In this document: positions 45,900-56,080 of the stretch, one piece after another
How the letters are laid out: each line of letters begins with the position of its first letter
Position numbering within the stretch: the stretch's first letter is position 1
NCBI RefSeq assembly: GCF_018474025.1
Contig: NZ_JAHCTA010000005.1
Coordinates: 1 to 64,000, forward strand
Direction: 5' to 3'
Length of the DNA: 64,000 nt
Source of the DNA: Alteromonas oceanisediminis
GTDB lineage: Bacteria; Pseudomonadota; Gammaproteobacteria; Enterobacterales; Alteromonadaceae
The notes under the pieces: model-generated
The model's input: the letters and a program-made list of their open reading frames with translations, nothing else
Told to the model about the DNA's origin: nothing
Databases searched by the model: none
Program-made: the position numbers and the translations under genes

Positions 45900-45915
45900 T
45901 GCTTACATCGTGCCA
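45900..45915 (-). promoter_or_regulatory. Sigma-54-type promoter candidate for the DUF1328-lipoprotein unit
   Basis: Minus strand TGGCACGATGTAAGCA; perfect seven-base -24 element, exact GG-N10-GC, 10 of 12 matches. Start expected near 45889, 32 bases before the gene. Confidence 0.65.
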
Positions 45916-46056
45916 ACTTATAAGGTTCTGTTTTTAATAGAAAAAATGCTATTTGAGCTTGTGGTATTTTCGTTTTTTGTAGTTTATGGCAAAACGCTGT
46001 GCAGATTTTACAGGTATCTATTTATTATACACTCAATGCGCAATTACGATGTGACA

Positions 46057-46107
46057 TAAAAAAGCCCCACTGGAAATGTGAGGCACGTTCATGTCGATAG
46101 GGCTTCC
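46057..46107 (-). terminator. Possible terminator of the yqjDEK-like operon
   Basis: Minus strand GGAAGCCCTA ... GTGGGGCTTTTTTA with a long loop; the stem is short (about six pairs) but has a six-T run. Confidence 0.45.
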
Positions 46108-46115
46108 GGTACCGA

Positions 46116-46367
46116 TTAGGTGAGCCACTGCAATGTGATAATGCGTAACAGCGTGAGAGCAGGCTTTGTTCGGCTTGTATCACTGCTAGCGAATTCATTT
46201 GCTGCCCCTATTGCCGCTATTGCACCCATCCCTTTTGGCGAGGCAATGAGGTGTTTCATCTGCTGCACAGCATCCGTCTGTTTGACCTGAGCTTCACATT
46301 TTTGTGTTTGACACTGTTCAAATGCGCGTTCAGTTGCTTCGTAACCCGGCAGTAAATAGCGCTTCAT
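46116..46367 (-). CDS. YqjK-position protein, third gene of yqjDE-like operon
   Basis: An 83-residue protein with a Gly/Ala-rich hydrophobic centre (GMGAIAAIGAANEF). Its place after YqjE-like and YqjD-like genes is that of yqjK in E. coli; sequence similarity is weak. Its start overlaps the stop codon of the preceding gene by four bases. Confidence 0.55.
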   Translation of the reverse strand: MKRYLLPGYEATERAFEQCQTQKCEAQVKQTDAVQQMKHLIASPKGMGAIAAIGAANEFASSDTSRTKPALTLLRIITLQWLT

Positions 46368-46855
46368 TGTGAGTCCCCTTCTGAGTTATCAGAACTGAAC
46401 AACGCGATGGTTCGACGTAAGCTGATTTCCTCTGCAAGTGTCGCAGTCAGGAATGCACAAATCATCATGAAACACACGTTGACTCCAAATATAATGAGAA
46501 CGCTGTAAACAAGGGCGATGCCAGTAATGGTTAAAAGTACGATCCCCAAAACGCAGAGCAGTATCCATGTTGAAAAAGCGAGGAACACGGTAACGACCGC
46601 GGAAAAAAGCGTGCCTAATAAAGCGGCTCGCGCTAAAGCAAATTCGCGCTTTCCAAGTGAAATAGCGGCCGATAAAAATGCTTTTCGTGCATTGTAGGCG
46701 CGTTTTAATGAGGTATAAGTGCGGGTGAAAGAAGCATCATCAGAAATATTGTCGTCAGATGCAAAACCGCGTAATGGCTCACCCTGAACCGACGCGTCAG
46801 ACACGTCGGTAAACACAGGGTGGCTCACGTGCTTTTGATCTCGTTCAAAAGACAT
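46364..46855 (-). CDS. YqjE-like phage-holin-family membrane protein
   Basis: A 163-residue protein with a hydrophilic N terminus (1-70) and two long membrane helices (about 78-106 and 112-140), the layout of YqjE/holin-superfamily-III proteins. The function of YqjE is unknown. It follows the YqjD-like gene by ten bases and overlaps the next gene by four. Confidence 0.72.
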   Translation of the reverse strand: MSFERDQKHVSHPVFTDVSDASVQGEPLRGFASDDNISDDASFTRTYTSLKRAYNARKAFLSAAISLGKREFALARAALLGTLFSAVVTVFLAFSTWILLCVLGIVLLTITGIALVYSVLIIFGVNVCFMMICAFLTATLAEEISLRRTIALFSSDNSEGDSQ

Positions 46856-46865
46856 GTGCTAGAAA

Positions 46866-47192
46866 TTACTTCTTACGCATAAAAGAGGCAAGCAATGCTC
46901 CGGCGGCAAATGCAATACCCGCTGTTGCGACTGGATTTTCAACCGCATAACGTTTAATTGAAGATTGTTCCCACTTAGCTTCCATTTCTTTGCGTTTTTG
47001 GGCAACCGCTTCAGATGAATGCGTGGCTGAATTTCTTAGCGTCTCCTCGGTTTTACCAACGCGTTCTGATAACGCATCGACAGAACTGTGAAGCGTGTCT
47101 TTAACGCGATCAGCAACGGGATGGGTGCTGCCGGCTGAAGAGTTTGTTGTGTCTTTCGCCGCGAACGTTTCTTTTGTTGTTGACTGGTTCAT
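46866..47192 (-). CDS. YqjD/ElaB family (DUF883) membrane-anchored ribosome-associated protein
   Basis: A 108-residue protein: hydrophilic helical part with charged repeats (SERVGKTEETLRN, KRKEMEAKWEQSS) and a C-terminal membrane segment with glycines (AVENPVATAGIAFAAGALLASF) followed by MRKK. In E. coli YqjD and ElaB bind ribosomes at the membrane in stationary phase. The ATG at 47192 has AAGGAG ten bases upstream. First gene of the operon, with a sigma-54-type promoter. Confidence 0.8.
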   Translation of the reverse strand: MNQSTTKETFAAKDTTNSSAGSTHPVADRVKDTLHSSVDALSERVGKTEETLRNSATHSSEAVAQKRKEMEAKWEQSSIKRYAVENPVATAGIAFAAGALLASFMRKK

Positions 47193-47237
47193 AGTAGTTA
47201 GCTCCTTGTATTGAGATAGGTTCAACGCAAGAGAAGC

Positions 47238-47253
47238 AGCAATCCGTATACCA
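47238..47253 (-). promoter_or_regulatory. Sigma-54-type promoter candidate for the yqjDEK-like operon
   Basis: Minus strand TGGTATACGGATTGCT; exact GG-N10-GC, perfect TTGCT at -12, 9 of 12 matches. Start expected near 47228, 36 bases before the gene. Confidence 0.5.
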
Positions 47254-47379
47254 ATCTATTAAAATTAATAACTGACTGATTTACATTAACTATTTAGTAA
47301 CCTCAGTGGAAACCTTTCGACTGAGCTGAGCAACTTTGACACAGCAGTGTAATTATTGCACATCAGTTATCCTAACCTT

Positions 47380-47850
47380 TTAATCCTTCATCTTTAACGA
47401 CTGTAACGTGTCGATATGCATTTCAATAAGGCGCTTCGCAAACTTTAACTCTTCTATCGTTTCAACCCGTTCACTAATAACAATAGCCTGCTGGAGCATT
47501 TTTAGATTGCGTACTTCATAATCATATAGTCTTTCCAGCAATAATTGGTCGATATCATTTGAAAACCATTCACGTGCCGTTAGATACCATCTGCGCATAT
47601 CGCCGGTTAGGGTTCCATTGATCGTTGGCGTCGTTTCGTGCGAACGTAAGTGGTGCTGTAGCTCAGTGACTAAACGCCTTTTTGTATCGATGAGGCTCGC
47701 AAATACACCACGGAGCTTTTCGCCCTCACAGTGTTTTTCAGCATGCTCCAGTAACTCAAGACTGTCGATGCAAACTGCAAGCGCATCGTTAAGCGTAATA
47801 GCATCTAGCTGCTGCTGATTTTCAGGTGGGAGATAAAGCAACGGGTCCAT
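47380..47850 (-). CDS. PA2169-related helical protein
   Basis: A 156-residue all-helical protein, related in pattern (LNDALAVCIDSLELLEHA near the N terminus; LYDYEVRNLKMLQQAIV near 110) to the PA2169/DUF2383 group at 28410, but more divergent. It lies just downstream of the phosphorelay cluster on the same strand, 95 bases after the hybrid kinase. No sigma-54-type site was found immediately upstream. Confidence 0.6.
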   Translation of the reverse strand: MDPLLYLPPENQQQLDAITLNDALAVCIDSLELLEHAEKHCEGEKLRGVFASLIDTKRRLVTELQHHLRSHETTPTINGTLTGDMRRWYLTAREWFSNDIDQLLLERLYDYEVRNLKMLQQAIVISERVETIEELKFAKRLIEMHIDTLQSLKMKD

Positions 47851-47945
47851 GACGATTCCTCACAGGATTGTTAATTCACCATGAGTAGATACAAGAATTG
47901 CGCCATTCTCGTTCATCGTCACTGGCCCATTGTGGCGACCTCTGC

Positions 47946-49946
47946 TTATTGCATAAGGATAGTGCGGAGGTCTTCCTTGCTGATGGGTTTCAACAGTGCG
48001 CCCTGCAAGTTTAAGTCTTTCATCTTTGACTCGTCCGCCTCAGCGCCACTGATCACGATAATCGGTGTCGACGTGTTAACCTCTCTCATCTTTTCGGCAA
48101 TATCGTAGCCGCTCGCGTCAGGCAAAGTCAGATCCAACAAAACGTAGCTAAATTCACCCTGATGCCTTTTAAACGACGAAATCGCGTCTTCGCCATTATG
48201 TGCGGTAATCACTTCGAAGTCGCCAATGGCATTAATCAGAATTGCCATTAATGCCGTTGCGTCTAAATCATCCTCAATCAATAGTATTCGATTTGGCGAA
48301 TTCGAGGCCAGGTTGTGTGACGTTGAATTGCCCGACGGCAAACCAGTCGCCTGAGCTGGTTGTTCGCCAATGAGATACTCGTCTAGCACGCTATTCAATA
48401 AGTTAGTATCAACTGGCTTTGGGACCACACCATCGAAACCTTGTGCCATTAGGCTATCAAAAAGGCCCTTATGACTTGCTGCTGTCAACGCGACAACGGG
48501 CAAATTATAACCTTGCTTTCTAAGTTGTTTAACGGCTTCCTGTCCGCCCATGACGGGCATATGGATGTCCATTAACACTAAGTGGAATGGTTTACCCTGT
48601 TGCTCGGCCACCTCAATGGCGTGTATGGCAGCTGAACCATTTTCGGCGAATTCAACGCTGGCGCCACACTGCTTGATATGGTGACCGGTTAGCCGACGAA
48701 GCTCGCGTAAGTCGTCCACCACTAATACGCGTCCGGATACGTGCGTACCTTTCGTTGACGACTGGCTATCGACTCTTTGCAATTCAAATGGTCTTAGCGG
48801 CTGTTGACTGATATCACCCGGGTCGATAATGAACTCAAATAAGCTACCTTTGCCACTTTCAGACTCTACGGTAATATCACCGCCCATTCGCTTTACAATT
48901 TCCTGACAAATCGCTAACCCTAACCCTGCTCCGCCCTGCTCTGCGCGCATGATGTCTTCAATTTGTGAAAATGGCTGAAATATCATCTCAAGTTTGTCTT
49001 CAGACATGCCTCTACCGGTGTCTTGGACGATAAATCGCAAGTAATGTTTTTCAGGTTGTTCAAAATCAGCTGCACGAATTGCCATAGAGACAGCCAACGT
49101 AACCTCACCTTTATCGGTAAACTTAATGGCATTGTTGATGAGATTTATCAACACTTGTCGTAGGCGGGTAGCATCTGCAAAAATCACTTCGGGAATGTCC
49201 GCATCAGAGCGAAACACTAAGGTAAGGCCTTTGTCCTTAGCAGAAATCTGCATCAACGCATACACATCGGTTAAAAATGCATTGAGTTGGATAGGACGGC
49301 TATGTAACTCAAACTTGTTGGCGATGATTTTCGACATGTCTAGTAAGTCATTCAGCAGGCTTAACAGATGCTTGCCATTATTGTGAATAATCGCCAACTC
49401 CTGCTGGGCAGATTGATTAGCAGTGTCTGATAATAACAATTCTGTATAGCCTAGAATGGAGGCCAATGGCGTGCGCAATTCATGGCCTAAATGGGCTAGA
49501 AACTTATCTTTGGCTTTATTTTGTAATTCCACCTTTTGCCGCGCTAAACGTGCATCTTCGATCTCTCTGCGAGCCAGTACATAACGCAGCATTCGCAAAA
49601 ACTTTGGCGTCTCGATTTCTTGTTTTGACAGATAGTCCGTCGCGCCAGCGCGCATGACACGCTCATCAATTTGCGGATCAGACTGTCCTGACAATACGAC
49701 CACCGGAAGGTCGATGTTGCTTTGCTGAAACAGTGTTAGTACGTCTTCCGCCGTTTCTTTACCTAATAGATAATCGAGCAGGCATAAGTGAAAATCACCC
49801 GCACGAATGGCATTGATTGCATCAGAGGACGTCGTCACCCAACTTAATACAAAAGACTGATTCGGTACATTGACCAAATAATCTTCTGTGAGTAAGAAGT
49901 CGTCTTCGTCATCCTCGACCAACAAGATACGTACAGCTTCAGTCAT
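47946..49946 (-). CDS. Hybrid histidine kinase with three receiver domains (REC-HK-REC-REC)
   Basis: A 666-residue cytoplasmic kinase. Residues 5-125 are a receiver (acceptor D58). Residues 145-215 are the dimerisation domain with H155 in GHELRTPL. Residues 260-375 are the ATPase (N box LINNAIKF, DTGRGM, GGAGLGLAI). Two more receivers follow at about 405-525 (LMDIHMPVMGG) and 550-666 (LLDLTLPDASG). No membrane segment or sensor domain, so the input probably comes through the first receiver. It is six bases downstream of the response regulator and closes the five-gene cluster. Confidence 0.93.
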   Translation of the reverse strand: MTEAVRILLVEDDEDDFLLTEDYLVNVPNQSFVLSWVTTSSDAINAIRAGDFHLCLLDYLLGKETAEDVLTLFQQSNIDLPVVVLSGQSDPQIDERVMRAGATDYLSKQEIETPKFLRMLRYVLARREIEDARLARQKVELQNKAKDKFLAHLGHELRTPLASILGYTELLLSDTANQSAQQELAIIHNNGKHLLSLLNDLLDMSKIIANKFELHSRPIQLNAFLTDVYALMQISAKDKGLTLVFRSDADIPEVIFADATRLRQVLINLINNAIKFTDKGEVTLAVSMAIRAADFEQPEKHYLRFIVQDTGRGMSEDKLEMIFQPFSQIEDIMRAEQGGAGLGLAICQEIVKRMGGDITVESESGKGSLFEFIIDPGDISQQPLRPFELQRVDSQSSTKGTHVSGRVLVVDDLRELRRLTGHHIKQCGASVEFAENGSAAIHAIEVAEQQGKPFHLVLMDIHMPVMGGQEAVKQLRKQGYNLPVVALTAASHKGLFDSLMAQGFDGVVPKPVDTNLLNSVLDEYLIGEQPAQATGLPSGNSTSHNLASNSPNRILLIEDDLDATALMAILINAIGDFEVITAHNGEDAISSFKRHQGEFSYVLLDLTLPDASGYDIAEKMREVNTSTPIIVISGAEADESKMKDLNLQGALLKPISKEDLRTILMQ

Positions 49947-49951
49947 ATCAA

Positions 49952-50404
49952 TTATTTATACTGAGGGAGCTCAACGAACTCTATCCAATATTTGCCAAGC
50001 GCCTTCATGAGTTCCACCAATCCTTCGAAATTAATCGGTTTAGTAATGTAGGAGGCGGCGCCGAGATCGTATCCTTTGAGCATGTCCTCTTCTTCCTTCG
50101 ACGTGGTCAGAATAACCACAGGAATACTGCGTAAATTGGGGTCGGCTTTAATTTCTTTAAGCGCTTCCCTACCGTCCATACGAGGCATATTCAAGTCGAG
50201 CAAGATAAGCCCTGGCCGTGGTGAAGTGGTCGCATCACTGAACTCACCTTCGTTGCGAAGATACTGCAGCAATTGAACGCCATCTTCTACGGTATAAAAG
50301 GTATTTAATACGCGGCTTTCTTTGAGTGCATCAACTGCCAAGAGCCTATCATCTTCGTCATCATCGGCCATTAAAATGGTGATTGTTTTTCCAGGTTTAT
50401 TCAA
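49952..50404 (-). CDS. Single-domain response regulator (Rcp1-like)
   Basis: A 150-residue protein formed only by a receiver domain. The acidic pocket ADDDEDD (13-19), acceptor D70 in LLDLNMPRMDG, and the TTSKEEED and KPIN elements are of the Rcp1 type, partners of phytochrome-like kinases. It overlaps the CHASE3 kinase by eight bases, so it is that kinase's likely partner. It has no output domain, so it should act as a phosphate shuttle. Confidence 0.93.
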   Translation of the reverse strand: MNKPGKTITILMADDDEDDRLLAVDALKESRVLNTFYTVEDGVQLLQYLRNEGEFSDATTSPRPGLILLDLNMPRMDGREALKEIKADPNLRSIPVVILTTSKEEEDMLKGYDLGAASYITKPINFEGLVELMKALGKYWIEFVELPQYK

Positions 50405-51905
50405 TGGGGGCTCCTCCTAAGAATGATGTTTTTTGTCCAAAGGGAACCCCCTTGGTAGGTAGTGTAATAATAAATTTCGCACCATTGCCAAGGCTACTGA
50501 TTACGTTAATGGTTCCGTTGTGGCGCTCTATAATGCGTCGGCAGACGGCTAAGCCAATGCCGGTACCGGCGTAGTCACTACGCCCATGTAAGCGTTGAAA
50601 CGGCACGAAAATCTTATCTGCATAACTTTGCTCAAAGCCAATGCCATTATCTTCAAAATGGATATCAATAAACTTTTTTTCGGTATCCAATTGGCGGCTT
50701 TCGATTTCTTCTTGAGTGAGTTCGCTGACATAAATATTAATGGTCGGTGCAACGTCTGGCTTTTGAAATTTGAGTGAATTAGTCATTAAATTGAGAAATA
50801 CCTGCTCCATTTGCGACTTATCTGCGTCAATCGTGGGTAGGTCGCCAACATTGACGGTAGCGTTTTTCTCAGCAATGCGCAATTCTACATCTTCCAATAC
50901 CGTTTCAAGCACGCGATTGAGGTCAGTTGGCGCGAACTCTTTGCCTCGTGTGGAAACACGCGAAAACTCAAGTAAGTCACTGATTAGCGTCGACATGCGC
51001 GCGGCTGCATTGAGCATCCGGCCCAGAAAGTCTTGTCCTCTTTCATCCAATACGTCGGCGTAGCCGGTTTTTATTCTGTCGCCAAACGCGCGGATTTTGC
51101 GTAGAGGTTCTTGTAAATCATGTGAGGCGACAAAGGCGAAGTCTTCCAGCTCTCTATTACTGCGGGATAATTCTTCTGAATAAAGCTTTAATACCTGCGT
51201 TCTTTTTTCGACTTGCTCTTCTAATTCGAGATTCTGTCGCTCCAATTCATCTCTGTGCTCCTGCTGTTCCCGATTCGCTTTATAGATAAGCAGAAACAAT
51301 CCGAGGATCAACGCGGTCGTCATAAAGGCCGAAATAGCAAAGGTGAGTTTTGATTCGGTAAGCACTTCGTTTAATTGCGCGCGGTGACCGACCTGAATAT
51401 TTTGCTCATACAGATTGATTTCTGTAAATAATGCTTCGAGTTGTTGGTACATGGCAAGCCCAACCTCTGTATTTACCAAAGCAAGTGCGTCGTCCATGCG
51501 ACCTTCGCGTGATAGTTCGACGGTCTCAATCATCTCATTCAGCTTTTTCTCACTCAATTTGAGTGCATCGGCGATACGCTCTTGTTGCACGTCTGACACT
51601 GACCTTACTGAAGACAAATTCGCCAGCTTCGGCAAGATATCGTTCAAGGTTTCCGTGTAATCTTGAAGGTAATCAGCATCTTGGGTTAGAAGAAAACCTC
51701 GCTGACCGGACTCAACGCGCAACACCCCAACATGTACATCGTTGATTGCGTTAATGATGGTATTGGTATTTTCTAAGTCTTCTTCCAAATCAGTCAGGTT
51801 GCTGAGCGCTGTCAGTGCCAAGAATGAATTGGATGTGGTGATGAGCACCGCTAGTACAATAAGCGCTAACCACCCGTATACCGACTGAAATAACATTCTT
51901 AGCAT
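50397..51905 (-). CDS. CHASE3-domain sensor histidine kinase
   Basis: A 502-residue membrane kinase. Membrane helix 1 (about 11-32), a periplasmic CHASE3 domain (about 35-180; ESGQRGFLLT is characteristic), helix 2 (about 186-208), a coiled coil (about 210-250), the phosphoacceptor domain with H262 in ASHDLQEPLRKI, and the ATPase (about 365-490; GTGIGLAVCRRI). The ligand of CHASE3 is unknown. The kinase type (phytochrome-like HisKA) matches the Rcp1-like regulator downstream. Confidence 0.94.
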   Translation of the reverse strand: MLRMLFQSVYGWLALIVLAVLITTSNSFLALTALSNLTDLEEDLENTNTIINAINDVHVGVLRVESGQRGFLLTQDADYLQDYTETLNDILPKLANLSSVRSVSDVQQERIADALKLSEKKLNEMIETVELSREGRMDDALALVNTEVGLAMYQQLEALFTEINLYEQNIQVGHRAQLNEVLTESKLTFAISAFMTTALILGLFLLIYKANREQQEHRDELERQNLELEEQVEKRTQVLKLYSEELSRSNRELEDFAFVASHDLQEPLRKIRAFGDRIKTGYADVLDERGQDFLGRMLNAAARMSTLISDLLEFSRVSTRGKEFAPTDLNRVLETVLEDVELRIAEKNATVNVGDLPTIDADKSQMEQVFLNLMTNSLKFQKPDVAPTINIYVSELTQEEIESRQLDTEKKFIDIHFEDNGIGFEQSYADKIFVPFQRLHGRSDYAGTGIGLAVCRRIIERHNGTINVISSLGNGAKFIITLPTKGVPFGQKTSFLGGAPIE

Positions 51906-51941
51906 ACTTGTCCTTGTGGGATATCCCGTGTGAGGTAAGGG

Positions 51942-52160
51942 TTAGCGCAATGACATCAAATGTTTGTCAAAGTCTGCGAGTACTTGGCTGCAATCTTGCG
52001 CTCCCTGCAAAATTTTGGCCAGTGCATCAATGGCCTTTTCAGCAGGTAACTCGCCATTTAACGCCATTTTTACGATTTCAGATTGCATTGAAATACGATT
52101 TAATGGCTTACGAGCGTCATGGATCATCTTCTTGAGTTCTGCGACCTGCTCATCCGTCAT
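51942..52160 (-). CDS. Stand-alone phosphoacceptor-like (H-box) mini protein
   Basis: A 72-residue protein predicted as two helices. Residues 12-28 (MIHDARKPLNRISMQSE) resemble a histidine-kinase H box (compare HELRTPL), placing a candidate phosphorylatable H14 in the first helix; the second helix is about 40-66. There is no ATPase domain. It lies between the sigma-54 activator and the CHASE3 kinase on the same strand. It may relay phosphate to the activator's receiver or dimerise with the kinases. The phosphorylation is inferred. Confidence 0.6.
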   Translation of the reverse strand: MTDEQVAELKKMIHDARKPLNRISMQSEIVKMALNGELPAEKAIDALAKILQGAQDCSQVLADFDKHLMSLR

Positions 52161-52184
52161 TGCGTATCTCCTAGTGAAAATAAA

Positions 52185-53540
52185 TTAAGCACTCGCTGTA
52201 ATATCGCCATACGCATGTAGACGGTTGTATAAAGTCTTAGTGCTGATACCTAACATTTCAGCCGCCAGTGTTTTGTTACCATCCACTTTTTCTAGTGTTG
52301 CATAGATTAAATCGCGTTCTACATCATCAATCGTGCGACCTGCCGTTAAGGCTGAAGAACTCGCTTTGGTCGTCTTTGTAAACGGAGACGCAATGGTTTT
52401 TGGTAACGTGATCAAACTACTGTCAGGGTCACTCATAATCGCTGCACGATGCACAAAGTGGCGTAGCTCGCGCACATTGCCTGGCCAGTCGTAAGCTTGA
52501 AGAAACGCAAACTGTTCCGAAGACCAAGCGAAATCCGTTTCATTTTCTTTATTGAGTTGGTCAATAAAGAAAGTCGCTAAGTCAGGTATATCTTCTTTGC
52601 GTTCACGTAATGTTGGAATAGTGATTGGGAACACGGCAAGACGGAAATAAATATCTTCGCGCATGATTTTACTTTCGGCAATCTCTTCGGTTGAACGATT
52701 GGTTGCACTAATCACCCGACAGTTAACGGGGATCTCCTTGGTGCCGCCCACACGCGTGACCGTTTTTGATTCTAGTACACGCAGAAGATTTGGCTGCATA
52801 TCCATTGGCATTTCGGTTATCTCATCAAGAAACAGGGTGCCGTTGACTGCTCGCTCGAAAACGCCCTCTTTCCGACCAACTGCGCCAGTAAAGGCGCCTT
52901 TTTCATGACCAAATAATTCACTACCGATCAGTTCTTTGGAAAATGCGCCGCAGTTGGTCGCAACATACTGCCCTTCGCGACCTGTTGCATCGTGGATCGC
53001 CGTGGCAACAACCTCTTTACCTACACCACTCTCACCCATCAACATCACGTTCGCGTTGGTTTTGCTCACCCTTTCAATCAGAGTATACAATTCGTGCATC
53101 GACTCTGATTCACCAATTAAGTGCCCGAAATGTAACTTGACGGTACTTTTTTTCGTTTTCGGTGCAGCCGTCGATTTTTTTGAACTGAGCGCATTTTCTA
53201 ACTCTTCCCGATTGATGGGCTTGACCAAATAGTCAACTTTGGGTCCGGTCAAACTCTTAATAATGCCTTTAACAGATGGGTGGCCAGTGATAAGAGTTAC
53301 ACGAGGAACTTTCGATAACGTATTAATCTCATCAATAAGATGGATACCACTGCCATCAGGAAGCATGAAGTCGAGCAGGATATGGTCGAACGTTTCTTGT
53401 TTTAGCCATTGCCGGGCTTCTTCTAAAGAAGCAGCAGTCAAAATTTCGTGACCTAAATAGTCAAGAATCGTGCATACAACTTCGGTGAATTCAGTGTCGT
53501 CATCGACAAGTAAGACAGTGAGCACAGCGTTCCTTAGCAA
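52185..53540 (-). CDS. Sigma-54-dependent response regulator (NtrC family)
   Basis: A 451-residue activator. Receiver domain (about 6-125, acceptor D57 in LLDFMLPDGSG), sigma-54-interaction AAA+ domain (about 140-370) with Walker A GESGVGKE (169-176), the GAFTGA loop (215-220) that contacts sigma-54, Walker B (LFLDEITE) and the arginine-rich end, and a Fis-type helix-turn-helix (about 408-448, ending LYNRLHAYG). It is the first gene of the relay cluster. It is the only sigma-54 activator in the window and the natural candidate to drive the -24/-12 promoters of this block. Confidence 0.95.
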   Translation of the reverse strand: MLRNAVLTVLLVDDDTEFTEVVCTILDYLGHEILTAASLEEARQWLKQETFDHILLDFMLPDGSGIHLIDEINTLSKVPRVTLITGHPSVKGIIKSLTGPKVDYLVKPINREELENALSSKKSTAAPKTKKSTVKLHFGHLIGESESMHELYTLIERVSKTNANVMLMGESGVGKEVVATAIHDATGREGQYVATNCGAFSKELIGSELFGHEKGAFTGAVGRKEGVFERAVNGTLFLDEITEMPMDMQPNLLRVLESKTVTRVGGTKEIPVNCRVISATNRSTEEIAESKIMREDIYFRLAVFPITIPTLRERKEDIPDLATFFIDQLNKENETDFAWSSEQFAFLQAYDWPGNVRELRHFVHRAAIMSDPDSSLITLPKTIASPFTKTTKASSSALTAGRTIDDVERDLIYATLEKVDGNKTLAAEMLGISTKTLYNRLHAYGDITASA

Positions 53541-53585
53541 ATAGCAATAATGAGTATAATAATACCGAGATATTTAATTATTCCA

Positions 53586-53614
53586 ACAAAAAGCGCACAA
53601 TTTAAGTGCGCTTT
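53586..53614 (-). terminator. Terminator after gyrB
   Basis: Minus strand AAAGCGCAC, seven-base loop, GTGCGCTTT and a T run. Closes the dnaA-dnaN-recF-gyrB string. Confidence 0.82.
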
Positions 53615-53659
53615 AATAACTTCTTCGGTGGCATCAATCCGTCGATACAATATTTAGGC

Positions 53660-56080
<2,421 letters not shown>

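Noticed and set aside
47946-48108. Plus-strand open frame 47881-48108 across the end of the hybrid kinase
   Set aside because: Antisense shadow of the third receiver domain.
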